A program made the position numbers and the translations under genes. Under the pieces are notes generated by a model. The model made no database searches and had not been told where the DNA came from. It saw only the letters and a program-made list of their open reading frames with translations. Shown piece by piece: positions 35,613-43,918 of a stretch of 64,000 bases of DNA (position 1 is the first letter of the stretch; every line of letters begins with the position of its first letter). The DNA is from Anaeromassilibacillus senegalensis (GTDB lineage Bacteria; Bacillota; Clostridia; Oscillospirales; Acutalibacteraceae), in contig NZ_JAFBIT010000001.1 of NCBI RefSeq assembly GCF_021531715.1, forward strand, positions 496,001 through 560,000, given 5' to 3'.

Positions 35613-36222
35613 GGTTCTTGGGGTTTCGCCCTCGGCGACTGATGAAGAAGTCAAGGACGCATACAGAAAGCTCGCAAAAAAGTATCATCCGGATCAATAC
35701 GCCGACAGTCCGCTTGCGGAGCTTGCCGGCGAGAAGATGAAGGAGATCAACGAGGCGTATGATACGATCGTTGCGCAGCGCAAAAATCGCACGGCGGGCG
35801 GATATGCGTCTGCCGGCGGCTACGGCCATGTGCGCGGCAGCGGGAGATCCGGCTTCAGCGATGTGCGCAGCTATATCATGGCGGGCCGCATTGCAGATGC
35901 TGAGCAGCTTCTCAACGGCGTGCCGGTCGAGAGCCGCAACGCGGAGTGGTATTTCCTCAAGGGCTCGGTGCTGTATCGCCGCGGCTGGCTGGAGGAGGCC
36001 AAGGAGCATTTCACCCGCGCCTGCCAGATGGATCCCGGCAACCCGGAATACCAGGCTGCGCTGAATCAGGCTATGAACCAGCGCAGCGGCGTTTACGGCG
36101 GCTACAATCCGAACATGAACACCAATGTCGGCGGCTGCAATACCTGTGATGTCTGCAACAGCCTGATCTGTGCCGATTGCTGCTGTGAGTGTATGGGCGG
36201 CGATCTGATCCCCTGCTGCTGA
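35596..36222 (+). CDS. J-domain protein with TPR-like middle and Cys-rich C-terminus
   Basis: A 208-residue DnaJ-like cochaperone. The J-domain (1-65) is MADPYKVLGVSPSATDEEVK with the HPD tripeptide in KKYHPDQYAD, which stimulates DnaK ATPase. A Gly-rich linker follows, then a TPR-like repeat (about 92-160; AEWYFLKGSVLYRRGWLEEA). The end has eleven cysteines in about 30 residues (CNTCDVCNSLICADCCCECM onward), likely metal-binding or, by analogy with Cys-string proteins, lipidated. Neighbours on both sides are uncharacterised. AAAGGAG precedes the ATG. Confidence 0.9.
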   Translation: MADPYKVLGVSPSATDEEVKDAYRKLAKKYHPDQYADSPLAELAGEKMKEINEAYDTIVAQRKNRTAGGYASAGGYGHVRGSGRSGFSDVRSYIMAGRIADAEQLLNGVPVESRNAEWYFLKGSVLYRRGWLEEAKEHFTRACQMDPGNPEYQAALNQAMNQRSGVYGGYNPNMNTNVGGCNTCDVCNSLICADCCCECMGGDLIPCC

Positions 36223-36297
36223 GGCTTTTCCCGCCGGGTGCCTGAGCGGACCGGCGTCTGAATACCGTGCGCTTCGTTGGAAAGGAAAGTGGTCGAT

Positions 36298-36834
36298 ATG
36301 CGCACAAAAACAATGCGGCTGGCCTTCTGCGGCGTGATCGCCGCGCTGTCCGTCGTGGTTTTGTTTCTGACCGGTATCGTGCCGGTGGCGACCATTGCGC
36401 TCCCCGCTGTGGCGGGCTGCCTGCTGATTGCCGTAGTGGCGGAGACGAACGTCCGCTATGGCTTCGCCGTGTATCTTGTTTCCAGTCTGTTTTCGGCGCT
36501 GCTGACGCCGGACAGGGAGGCGGCGCTGCTGTACATCATCTTTTTTGGCTATTATCCGGTGCTGTACGGCCTGCTGACCCGCATCCGAAGCCGCGCGTTG
36601 TGCTGGGCGGCAAAACTCTCGGTTTTCAATGCGGCCATGGTGCTTGAAGCTGTCCTTGCCGTGCTGTTTCTGCAGATTCCGGTGGAGGAGATGCTCCCGT
36701 TCGGCTGGGTTTCCATCCCGGTGATGCTGCTTCTGCTGAACGCCGTTTTCGTTCTCTACGACCTTTCTCTGAACGGTCTGATTGTTTTGTATATCCGGCG
36801 GCTGCATCCTGTGGTCGGAAAATATCTGAAATAA
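36298..36834 (+). CDS. Multi-pass membrane protein, possibly ECF-transporter S-component-like
   Basis: A 178-residue protein with about five or six transmembrane helices (MRTKTMRLAFCGVIAALSVV; ATIALPAVAGCLLIAVVAET; LLYIIFFGYYPVLYGLL; and others). The size and the opening MRLAFCGVIAAL resemble substrate-binding S components of ECF transporters, but no ligand motif is clear. ATG 36298 follows GGAAAGTGG. It lies 75 bases after the J-domain gene and is likely in the same transcript. Confidence 0.75.
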   Translation: MRTKTMRLAFCGVIAALSVVVLFLTGIVPVATIALPAVAGCLLIAVVAETNVRYGFAVYLVSSLFSALLTPDREAALLYIIFFGYYPVLYGLLTRIRSRALCWAAKLSVFNAAMVLEAVLAVLFLQIPVEEMLPFGWVSIPVMLLLLNAVFVLYDLSLNGLIVLYIRRLHPVVGKYLK

Positions 36835-36839
36835 AGCTT

Positions 36840-36872
36840 GCCCGGCGCATTCCTCAAGGAGATGCGCCGGGC
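36840..36872. terminator. Bidirectional terminator between convergent operons
   Basis: A perfect 11-bp stem (36840-36850 with 36862-36872), followed by ATTTT on the plus strand. It separates the membrane-protein gene from the convergent gene ending at 36891. Confidence 0.8.
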
Positions 36873-36890
36873 ATTTTCGTTTGTTTACGG

Positions 36891-38102
36891 TTATAATTCT
36901 GAAAGATCCTGCTTCGCGCAGCCATCCGGGCTGTACCGGGCCTTCTCATACAGGCGATGCAGGCGTTCCGCCGCGTCGCCGGTCAGTTTGGCGTGCGCCT
37001 CCGCTTCGGAAGGCGACATCCACGGCTGCGGCGGCTCTTTAGCGGCGCGCAGTATGGTTCGACGGTATTTCCGGCGTATAGTCGCGTTGGGAGAGCGATC
37101 CAGAAAGCGAGGGCGGTCACGTACGCGCGGCGCCTCGTGCACGGCTTCCAGTTGATCGTCCTGTAGGTTTTCGACAAAATCCCCGCGGTCATGGAACGAT
37201 TTGCTGAAGGAGCGGGAAAGCCGCAGTGCACCGTATATGACGCCAAATACAGCGCCGACGGCCACGGCGATCAAAATCGCGTATTCGACGATGTGCATGA
37301 TGGCGGTCATGACCGGATTCGGTTTTACATCAGGCAGCATCTGCAGTTCCTCTTCTTCCTCTTCTTCGACCGGCTCCGGCGAAGCGGAGGGCAGAACTGT
37401 CTCGGCTTGGGATTCTGCAGCGGGAGGCGGTGTATAGCGCAGCTCCACATCGCTGCCGATCAGCGGCGGCAGAAGGATAAGCGCGAAAAGCACAAAGGCC
37501 GCGCCGAGGATCGACGTGGATATGCGCACAATTCGCCGGGCAGGCATGTTGCGCATATTTTGATTCACATCGATATAGCCGTCGATGCGCTCAATGCCGT
37601 GGTGAATGAAGCAGAGCAGGAAGTACACAGCCATGTAGAGCAGCGCAAGATGCTGGTAAACGCCGTCCAGGCGTTCTACGAAAATGGAGGTGACGGCCGG
37701 GATCAGAAAGGCCGCCAGCGCCGGGTAAGCCGGATTGTCGAGCAGCGAATGCTTTTCGCCGAGCAGACGGTTGTAAAAGCGCAGAAAGCAAAGCAGAACG
37801 ACCGGCGGAATCATCACCGGCGTGCCAAACAGGAAGAGCGGCAGCGCGCAAATGACGATGCTCGCGAGCAGGTACAGCAGGATATTGCGCAGATAGCGTA
37901 TGGCAAGCCAGCTCAGAACGACCGGAATAAAAATGAACAGCCCGCGCAGATGGTTTTGAATGACGGTTTCTCGCGAAACCTCCTGATTTGTGAAGTTTAG
38001 AATCAGCGCGTAGATCGGCGAGCAGATCATGGCGCAGTGTATCCAGCCGATTACGACAGAAAGCAGATGCCGGATGGGAATCTGGCGGTTCTTGATCTTC
38101 AT
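36891..38102 (-). CDS. Multi-pass membrane protein with DUF4129-like C-terminus
   Basis: A 403-residue protein with about seven hydrophobic segments in the first 200 residues, an acidic Pro-rich spacer (EPVEEEEEEELQ), an eighth helix (about 285-310), and a cytosolic tail ending PSEAEAHAKLTGDAAERLHR and LYEKARYSPDG, which resembles the DUF4129 tail of transglutaminase-type proteins. In many bacteria MoxR-DUF58 operons include a transglutaminase protein with the same end; here the transglutaminase domain is absent. Its ATG overlaps the DUF58 stop (ATGA), so it is translationally coupled. Confidence 0.78.
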   Translation of the reverse strand: MKIKNRQIPIRHLLSVVIGWIHCAMICSPIYALILNFTNQEVSRETVIQNHLRGLFIFIPVVLSWLAIRYLRNILLYLLASIVICALPLFLFGTPVMIPPVVLLCFLRFYNRLLGEKHSLLDNPAYPALAAFLIPAVTSIFVERLDGVYQHLALLYMAVYFLLCFIHHGIERIDGYIDVNQNMRNMPARRIVRISTSILGAAFVLFALILLPPLIGSDVELRYTPPPAAESQAETVLPSASPEPVEEEEEEELQMLPDVKPNPVMTAIMHIVEYAILIAVAVGAVFGVIYGALRLSRSFSKSFHDRGDFVENLQDDQLEAVHEAPRVRDRPRFLDRSPNATIRRKYRRTILRAAKEPPQPWMSPSEAEAHAKLTGDAAERLHRLYEKARYSPDGCAKQDLSEL

Positions 38103-39226
38103 ACGCTCCACCTCACGATCTCCACGCGCTTCGAGGTATCGGTCATCTTGTTGCGTTCCGGCATATTGCGGTCCTCCGGCAGAATCCAAATGGCCTCATG
38201 CTCGCCCGCGAGAGCCTCAAAGGCGGGGAGCAAGCGTGTTTTCTGTTCTTTGGAAATCAGAATATACAGGTTGTTTTCCTTGCCGCTGTGTTCGCGCGCG
38301 GCCTGCAGCAGGTCGAGCATCGGCGGCAGGTCATTCCGGCAGGTTATCCGGGCGAGGAGCTTGCGCATGTACAGAGCGGTGCTGCGTCCCGAAAGCTCAC
38401 CGGTGTTCAGCGCCTTGCCCGTCAGCACATCGAGGCCGTTGCCGAGAATTGTGACGGAAATGCCGTCTGCGAGCATGCGCTCGCACAGCTCGGCGGCAAT
38501 GGAGATCGAAACCTCGTTGAGCGCGTCGGTGATAGACGAGCCTGTGCCCGAGGAGTCGAGCAGAAGGACGACCTTCTGAGAAAGCGTCGATTCGTGCTGG
38601 TTGACAAGCAGGCTACCGCTGCGCGCCGAAGCCTTCCAGTTGATGTGCTTCATCGGGTCGGTGCGGCGGTAATCGCGGATGCCCGCAAACTCGAACGGAT
38701 CGTCGTAAACGCGCCGGCGGCTGACGAGCATGCCCATGATCTTGCTGTACGGAATGCGGATCTGCGAGACGGAAAGATGAGCGGGCAGCACGAAAAATTC
38801 TGAAGTTTGCGGGATATGCGCAACCAGCTTTTCCGACATCAGCAGGTCATGCGACGTGACGGTTGTCGATTGGATCCGGTAGTAGCCGCGCTTCTTCGCT
38901 TTGAACGGCAGCGTGCGCGTGATGCGCTGCTTGACAGAGGCGGTGAAGATGTCGCGCCGGTACGTCATGTCGCTGACCGTGGAATTCTCCTCATCACGGA
39001 ACGCGAGCCATCGGCTCATATCGAAGCCGACCTCCAGAACGGGGAGGGGCAGGTACTTGTTGTTGACGATCGTCTCCACAAGATTGGCGTCCTCGCCGCA
39101 GAAGACGTACTCGCGATCGAAGGCGATCTGTATATCGAGATTTTTGTTCCAGCGGCTTCGGAAAATATATTTCTGCGCGAGAAAGATCGCCGCCAGAAGC
39201 AGCAGAAGAATGAGAATCGTCACCAT
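38099..39226 (-). CDS. DUF58 domain protein
   Basis: A 375-residue protein: N-terminal transmembrane segment (1-20, VTILILLLLLAAIFLAQKYI), a beta-rich region, then the DUF58 signature FAGIRDYRRTDPMKHINWKA (about 180-200) and a von Willebrand-A-like fold (QKVVLLLDSSGTGSS). Family members work with MoxR ATPases; the function is unknown but may concern envelope assembly. The start codon overlaps the moxR stop (TAATG). Confidence 0.92.
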   Translation of the reverse strand: MVTILILLLLLAAIFLAQKYIFRSRWNKNLDIQIAFDREYVFCGEDANLVETIVNNKYLPLPVLEVGFDMSRWLAFRDEENSTVSDMTYRRDIFTASVKQRITRTLPFKAKKRGYYRIQSTTVTSHDLLMSEKLVAHIPQTSEFFVLPAHLSVSQIRIPYSKIMGMLVSRRRVYDDPFEFAGIRDYRRTDPMKHINWKASARSGSLLVNQHESTLSQKVVLLLDSSGTGSSITDALNEVSISIAAELCERMLADGISVTILGNGLDVLTGKALNTGELSGRSTALYMRKLLARITCRNDLPPMLDLLQAAREHSGKENNLYILISKEQKTRLLPAFEALAGEHEAIWILPEDRNMPERNKMTDTSKRVEIVRWSV

Positions 39227-40170
39227 TATTTCGACCAGTCCTCTGTCGGCAGCGGGATGGAGGAAAGCACGTCCTCAACCACCTTTTTCTGCGCTGCAAC
39301 AAGGCCGGCGGATCCGCTGAGCTGCAGGCGGTGTGCGAGCGTCGGAACGGCGACAGCCTTGATATCCTCCGGTACGACGTAGCTGCCGCCGCGCAGCAAG
39401 GCGTAGGCGCGCACGGCGCGCAGCAAAGCGAGACTTCCGCGCGGGCTGACGCCCATCTCCACATTCGGCCAATGCCTTGTCGCCTGTACGAGCGAGACAA
39501 GATAATCGAGCAGAACGGGATGAATGTAGATTTCCTTTGCGAGGCGCTGCAGTTCCAGGATATCCGCGCCCGTGCAGATGCTGCCGAGCGTTTCAAGCGG
39601 CTCGTCTTTCATGAAGCGGAGCAGGATTGCCTTTTCCTGCTCGGGCGTCGGCGCTTCCATCGAGATGCGCATCAGAAAGCGGTCGAGCTGCGCCTCCGGC
39701 AGAGGGTACGTGCCGAGCGTTTCGATCGGGTTCTGCGTTGCGATGACGAAGAACGGCGCCTCAAGCTGCATGGTCTCGCCATCCACCGTAATCTGCCGCT
39801 CGCCCATACACTCGAGCAGGCTGGACTGCGTGCGCGGCGTCGCGCGGTTGATCTCGTCGGCGAGCAGGATGTTGCAGAACGCGGGGCCGGGGCTGAAGAT
39901 AAAATCGTTTTCTTTCTGATTGAAATAGTTCAGGCCGGTCACATCGCTCGGCAGCAGATCGGGCGTGAACTGGATGCGGCTGAACTTCGCGCTGACCGAT
40001 TTTGCGAGCGATTTGGCCAGAACGGTTTTGCCCATGCCGGGAACGTCCTCAATCAGCACGTGGCCGTCTGCCACCATGGCCGTCAGAAGCAGGTTGATAA
40101 CCGGCTCCGAGCCGATCATGACCTTACCGATGTTCTCCTTGATAGATGATAAAAGGGCAGCTGTTTCCAT
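39226..40170 (-). CDS. MoxR family AAA+ ATPase
   Basis: A 314-residue chaperone-like ATPase. Walker A is in HVLIEDVPGMGKTVLAKSLA, Walker B in NILLADEINRATPRTQSSLL, sensor 1 in FFVIATQNPIE, and the MoxR C-terminal lid contains SPRGSLALLRAVRAYA. MoxR proteins assist folding or metal loading of partner VWA proteins; the likely partner is the DUF58 product encoded next. The ATG has TTGGAGG upstream. First gene of a three-gene overlapping operon. Confidence 0.95.
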   Translation of the reverse strand: METAALLSSIKENIGKVMIGSEPVINLLLTAMVADGHVLIEDVPGMGKTVLAKSLAKSVSAKFSRIQFTPDLLPSDVTGLNYFNQKENDFIFSPGPAFCNILLADEINRATPRTQSSLLECMGERQITVDGETMQLEAPFFVIATQNPIETLGTYPLPEAQLDRFLMRISMEAPTPEQEKAILLRFMKDEPLETLGSICTGADILELQRLAKEIYIHPVLLDYLVSLVQATRHWPNVEMGVSPRGSLALLRAVRAYALLRGGSYVVPEDIKAVAVPTLAHRLQLSGSAGLVAAQKKVVEDVLSSIPLPTEDWSK

Positions 40171-40217
40171 GAAAAACCTCCAAAAGACTTAGATAAGCGT
40201 TTGACTATTTATGAAAA

Positions 40218-40246
40218 ATAATACAACAGATTGGCTGTAAATGCAA
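40218..40246 (-). promoter_or_regulatory. Promoter of the moxR operon
   Basis: Minus-strand TTGCAT (40241-40246), 17-base spacer, TATTAT (40218-40223). Together with the operator and promoter at 40334-40377 it accounts for most of the 301-base moxR-rpiR gap. Confidence 0.65.
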
Positions 40247-40333
40247 GGGCGCAGCCGCAAAAACGGAAAATTTTCCCGTAAAATGAATGGGCTGGCTGCC
40301 ATCTTGCAAAAAGTATGAGAGCCGGCACGAAAT

Positions 40334-40363
40334 CCCTGCAAAAATCCCTTGATTTTTGCAGGG
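40334..40363. promoter_or_regulatory. Perfect 13-bp palindrome over the rpiR promoter (probable operator)
   Basis: CCCTGCAAAAATC (40334-40346) and GATTTTTGCAGGG (40351-40363) are exact complements around a 4-base centre. The palindrome covers the -35 hexamer and part of the spacer of the promoter at 40349-40377. There is no T-tract after it, so a terminator is unlikely; binding of a dimeric repressor, perhaps RpiR itself, is the simplest reading. Confidence 0.7.
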
Positions 40364-40377
40364 GAATACGATAAAAT
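40349..40377 (+). promoter_or_regulatory. Promoter of the rpiR-cmk-ispH operon
   Basis: TTGATT (40349-40354), 17-base spacer, TAAAAT (40372-40377). The -35 lies inside a perfect palindrome. Confidence 0.75.
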
Positions 40378-40471
40378 GAACACAATGGTGTTTTATGCGC
40401 GATACATCGACACCAACTGGAAGCGGCCGTATGCTTCGGTCGGCTTCGTTCGGAAGGAAAGGAAATCAACC

Positions 40472-41350
40472 ATGAACATTCAGCTAACGGATCGGATCAA
40501 GCAGAACGCGAGATCGTTTTCCAAAGGGCAGCGGCTGATCGCAAAGTATATTGAAGAGCACTATGATAAAGTGGCGTTTATGACGGCCTCGAAGCTCGGT
40601 ACGACGGTCGGCGTGAGTGAATCCACCGTTGTGCGTTTTGCGACGGAGATCGGCTACTCCGGCTACCCGGCGCTGCAGCAGGCGATGCAGGAAATGATCC
40701 GCAACCGTCTCACAAGTGTGCAGCGGCTGGAGATCACGTCTTCCAATATCCCGCTCGACCGCTTGCTCGACAGCTCGCTCGATCAGGATATCGATATTAT
40801 TCGGCGTACGAAGGAAAACATTTCGCATGAGACGTTTTACGATGCGGCGGATGCACTGACAAAGGCGAAAAAAGTCTACATTATCGGCGCAGGCAGCTCT
40901 CTCGCCATCGCGACGTTCCTCGCGCATTATTTATCCCTCATTTTTGACTCGGTGCAGCTCATCAATGCGACGAGCGAGGCGCAGATCCTCCAGCAGATGG
41001 TGCACATCGGACAGGAGGATGCGCTGATCGGCATCAGCTTCCCGCGGTACTCGAAGAAGGCGGTCAAGGCGCTCAAATATGCTTCGGATCGCGGCGCGTC
41101 TGTCGTAGCCATTACGGACAGCAAGCTTTCTCCGCTTGCGGCTTATGCACAGCATGTTCTGCTCGCGAAGAGCGACATGGTTTCGTTTGTCGATTCCCTT
41201 GTCGGCCCGCTCGCGCTGATCAACGCGCTGATCGTTACCATCGCCATCAAGAAGAAAGCGGAGGTCTCCAAGACGCTCTGTGACCTTGAAAATATCTGGG
41301 ACGAATACGGTGTCTACGAAAAGGTTGAAGACAAATCCGATGATAGATAA
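40472..41350 (+). CDS. MurR/RpiR family transcriptional regulator
   Basis: A 292-residue regulator with an N-terminal RpiR-type helix-turn-helix (about 1-77; KLGTTVGVSESTVVRFATEI) and a C-terminal SIS sugar-phosphate-binding domain (about 125-260; KVYIIGAGSSLAIATFLAHY, GISFPRYSKKAVKAL). Effectors of this family are usually phosphorylated sugars or amino sugars. It overlaps the next gene by 11 bases and heads an operon of lipid, nucleotide and isoprenoid genes, an unusual position for a sugar-type regulator. ATG 40472 follows GGAAAGGAAA. Confidence 0.93.
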   Translation: MNIQLTDRIKQNARSFSKGQRLIAKYIEEHYDKVAFMTASKLGTTVGVSESTVVRFATEIGYSGYPALQQAMQEMIRNRLTSVQRLEITSSNIPLDRLLDSSLDQDIDIIRRTKENISHETFYDAADALTKAKKVYIIGAGSSLAIATFLAHYLSLIFDSVQLINATSEAQILQQMVHIGQEDALIGISFPRYSKKAVKALKYASDRGASVVAITDSKLSPLAAYAQHVLLAKSDMVSFVDSLVGPLALINALIVTIAIKKKAEVSKTLCDLENIWDEYGVYEKVEDKSDDR

Positions 41351-42578
41351 AGATACCTTTGACGCGATTGTGGTCGGTGGCGGTGCAGCCGGCATGATGG
41401 CGGCAGTCACGGCGGCGGAGCGCGGGAAAGCGGTTCTTCTGATCGAGAAAAACGACAAGCTCGGCCGCAAGATCTGCATCACAGGCAAGGGCCGCTGCAA
41501 TGTGACGAATCACTGCGAGCCGCGTACGGTGATTGAATCGACGCCGGGCAACGGTCGGTTCCTTTACAGCGCGGTGCATGCGTTCCCGCCGCAGGAGACG
41601 ATGCGCTTTTTTGAGTCGCTCGGCGTACCGCTGAAAACGGAGCGCGGCAATCGCGTTTTTCCCGTTTCTGACAACGCCCACGACATTGCCGATGCACTTG
41701 TACGTCGCTTGAAAGTGCTGCGCGTGCCGGTTGTACAGGGCAATGTGCGGATTGTGACTGCGGAAAGCGGCGCAGTGACCGGCGTGGAAACCGATTCAAA
41801 GGCGTATCATGCGCCCGCGGTGCTGCTCGCCTGCGGCGGCGCGTCCTATCCCGGCACCGGCTCGAACGGAGACGGCGCGCGTCTCGCAGCAGCGCTCGGG
41901 CATACGGTGACACCGCTTCGCCCGTCGCTCGTCGCGCTCGAATCAAGCGATCCGGACTGCCCGGCTATGCAGGGGTTGTCGCTTCGCAACTGCGGCGTGA
42001 TGGTGCTCGATAACAAAAAGAAAAAGCCGATTTACACCGATTTCGGCGAACTGCTTTTTACGCATTTCGGCCTGTCCGGCCCTACCGTCCTCAGCGCGAG
42101 CGCGCATATGCGCGATATGGCGCCCGGGCGGTATACCGTCGTGCTGGACTTAAAGCCGGCACTGACCGAAGAACAGCTTGACGCGCGGCTTCTGCGCGAT
42201 CTGGAAAAGAATAAAAATCGGAATTTCGGCAATGCGCTCGACGAGCTTTTGCCGCAGAAGATGATCCCGGTTGTCGTTCGCCGCTCCGGCATCCCGCCGG
42301 AGGAGAAATGCAACACGGTCACGCGCGCGCAGCGTGCCGCTCTGCTCGGTGTACTCAAGCGCTTTTCCGTGGAGATTTCCGGCTTTGCCCCGCTTTCCGG
42401 TGCAATCGTGACGGCGGGCGGCGTTTCGGTCAAGGAGATCGACCCCAAAACGATGCAGTCGAAGCGCATCTCCGGCCTGTATTTCGCCGGGGAGATCATC
42501 GACGTTGATGCGTATACCGGCGGCTTTAACCTGCAGATTGCATTTTCAACCGGCTATGTCGCCGGACAAAATCTATAA
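41340..42578 (+). CDS. HI0933/BaiN-family FAD-dependent oxidoreductase
   Basis: A 412-residue flavoprotein. The FAD-binding Rossmann motif VVGGGAAGMMAAVTAAERG is at about 10-30, followed by KLGRKICITGKGRCNVTN, the mid-domain motif YPGTGSNGDGARLA, LLFTHFGLSGPTVL, and the C-terminal GLYFAGEIIDVDAYTGGFNL that closes the FAD site. Members are widespread; BaiN acts on bile acids in some clostridia, but the general substrate is unknown. It commonly lies upstream of cmk in Clostridia, as here (14 bases). Confidence 0.93.
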   Translation: MIDKDTFDAIVVGGGAAGMMAAVTAAERGKAVLLIEKNDKLGRKICITGKGRCNVTNHCEPRTVIESTPGNGRFLYSAVHAFPPQETMRFFESLGVPLKTERGNRVFPVSDNAHDIADALVRRLKVLRVPVVQGNVRIVTAESGAVTGVETDSKAYHAPAVLLACGGASYPGTGSNGDGARLAAALGHTVTPLRPSLVALESSDPDCPAMQGLSLRNCGVMVLDNKKKKPIYTDFGELLFTHFGLSGPTVLSASAHMRDMAPGRYTVVLDLKPALTEEQLDARLLRDLEKNKNRNFGNALDELLPQKMIPVVVRRSGIPPEEKCNTVTRAQRAALLGVLKRFSVEISGFAPLSGAIVTAGGVSVKEIDPKTMQSKRISGLYFAGEIIDVDAYTGGFNLQIAFSTGYVAGQNL

Positions 42579-42592
42579 AAGGAAGTTGTTTT

Positions 42593-43255
42593 ATGTTCTC
42601 AATTGCGATTGACGGCCCCGCAGGCGCGGGCAAGAGCAGCGTCGCAAAGGAAGCGGCGAAAGCGCTCGGCTTCGTTTACGTCGACACCGGCGCGCTGTAC
42701 AGAGCGGTTGCGCTTTATATGCTGCGTCACGGCATCACGCCCTCTGACGCCGAAGCGGTGGAGGCCGCCCTTCCGGCGGTCACGGTCGATCTGCGCTATG
42801 AACCCGACGGCCAGCATGTTTTGCTCTGCGGCGAAGATGTGAGCGATGCGATCCGTATGCCGGAGGTCTCGACGGCTGCATCCGATTGCTCGGCGGTCCC
42901 TGCCGTGCGCAAGTTCCTGTTTTCGCTCCAGACCGGTATGGCGGAGCGGTACGATGTGCTCATGGACGGGCGCGACATCGGCACCGTGGTGCTGCCGAAT
43001 GCGCAGGTCAAGATTTTTCTGACCGCGTCTGCCGAGGAGCGTGCGCGCCGCCGCTGCCGTCAGCTCAAAGAGAAGGGTGTTGAGGCGGATTACGAAAAGA
43101 CGCTCCGGGAGATCCGCGAGCGCGACGAGCAGGATATGAACCGCGAGACGGCGCCGCTGAAGCCCGCCGAGGACAGCGTTCTGCTCGATACGTCAGAGCT
43201 TGACTTCCGGGGTTCGGTGGAAAAGCTGCTTGAGATTGTCAGGGAAAGGATGTAA
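42593..43255 (+). CDS. cmk: Cytidylate kinase
   Basis: A 220-residue (d)CMP kinase. The P-loop GPAGAGKSSVAKEAAKALGF is near the N-terminus, YVDTGALYRAVALYML binds CMP, and MDGRDIGTVVLPNAQVKIFL with the following arginine-rich lid are typical. It supplies CDP/dCDP from CMP/dCMP. AAAGGAAG precedes the ATG. PlsC follows after 3 bases. Confidence 0.97.
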   Translation: MFSIAIDGPAGAGKSSVAKEAAKALGFVYVDTGALYRAVALYMLRHGITPSDAEAVEAALPAVTVDLRYEPDGQHVLLCGEDVSDAIRMPEVSTAASDCSAVPAVRKFLFSLQTGMAERYDVLMDGRDIGTVVLPNAQVKIFLTASAEERARRRCRQLKEKGVEADYEKTLREIRERDEQDMNRETAPLKPAEDSVLLDTSELDFRGSVEKLLEIVRERM

Positions 43256-43258
43256 GCG

Positions 43259-43918
43259 ATGGCAAAAAAACGAAACCGGCTTTCCTGGTGGTATTTTCTT
43301 GCAAAGTATGTGATGCTTTTCTTCTTTAAGATTCTGCATCCGTACCGCATTCTCGGCCGGGAGAATATGCCGAGAAGCGGCAAAGTGCTCGTGTGCTCCA
43401 ACCACGTGACGCTCGGCGATCCGATCTATCTCGGCTGTGCGATTCCGGGCCGCCAGCTCCATTACATGGCCAAAGCGGAGCTTTTCAAAAATAAGCTGAT
43501 CGGAGGCTTCCTGAAGAGCCTCGGCGCGTTTCCCATCTCGCGCGGCACAGGCGGCGCGCAGGGTATCCAGACAGCGATCCGGCTTTTGGAGGACGAGGAA
43601 GTCGTCTGCATGTTCCCGGAGGGCACGCGTTCGAAAACCGGTGAGCCGCTGAATCCGAAAACCGGTCTCGCGATGCTCGCTTACAAAACGCAGTGTACGA
43701 TTGTCCCGGTGTCCATCATCGGGGAAGGCGGCAAGCCGCCGAAAATATTCAAAAAAATGGTGATTAACATCGGCAAGCCCATCCCGTTTGAGGAGCTTGG
43801 GTTAACTGAGGAATCGAATATGTTGTACCGCCGCGTCTCGAGAGAGGTCTTCGAGCACGTCAAGGCACTGCGCGCGGAGAGTCTCGACATCATCGAGAAC
43901 AGGTGGAAATCCGTATGA
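43259..43918 (+). CDS. plsC: 1-acyl-sn-glycerol-3-phosphate acyltransferase
   Basis: A 219-residue membrane-associated acyltransferase making phosphatidic acid. Motif I CSNHVTLGDPIYLG (NHx4D), motif II near GAFPISRG, motif III MFPEGTRSKTG and motif IV around TIVPVSIIGEG are visible. A hydrophobic N-terminal helix (about 8-26) would anchor it to the membrane. It overlaps ispH by four bases (ATGA), so translation of the two is coupled. Confidence 0.95.
   Translation: MAKKRNRLSWWYFLAKYVMLFFFKILHPYRILGRENMPRSGKVLVCSNHVTLGDPIYLGCAIPGRQLHYMAKAELFKNKLIGGFLKSLGAFPISRGTGGAQGIQTAIRLLEDEEVVCMFPEGTRSKTGEPLNPKTGLAMLAYKTQCTIVPVSIIGEGGKPPKIFKKMVINIGKPIPFEELGLTEESNMLYRRVSREVFEHVKALRAESLDIIENRWKSV

Noticed and set aside
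40334-40363. The rpiR palindrome as an intrinsic terminator for moxR-side or upstream transcripts
   Set aside because: No T-tract follows on either strand and the flanking genes are divergent, so nothing needs to terminate there.
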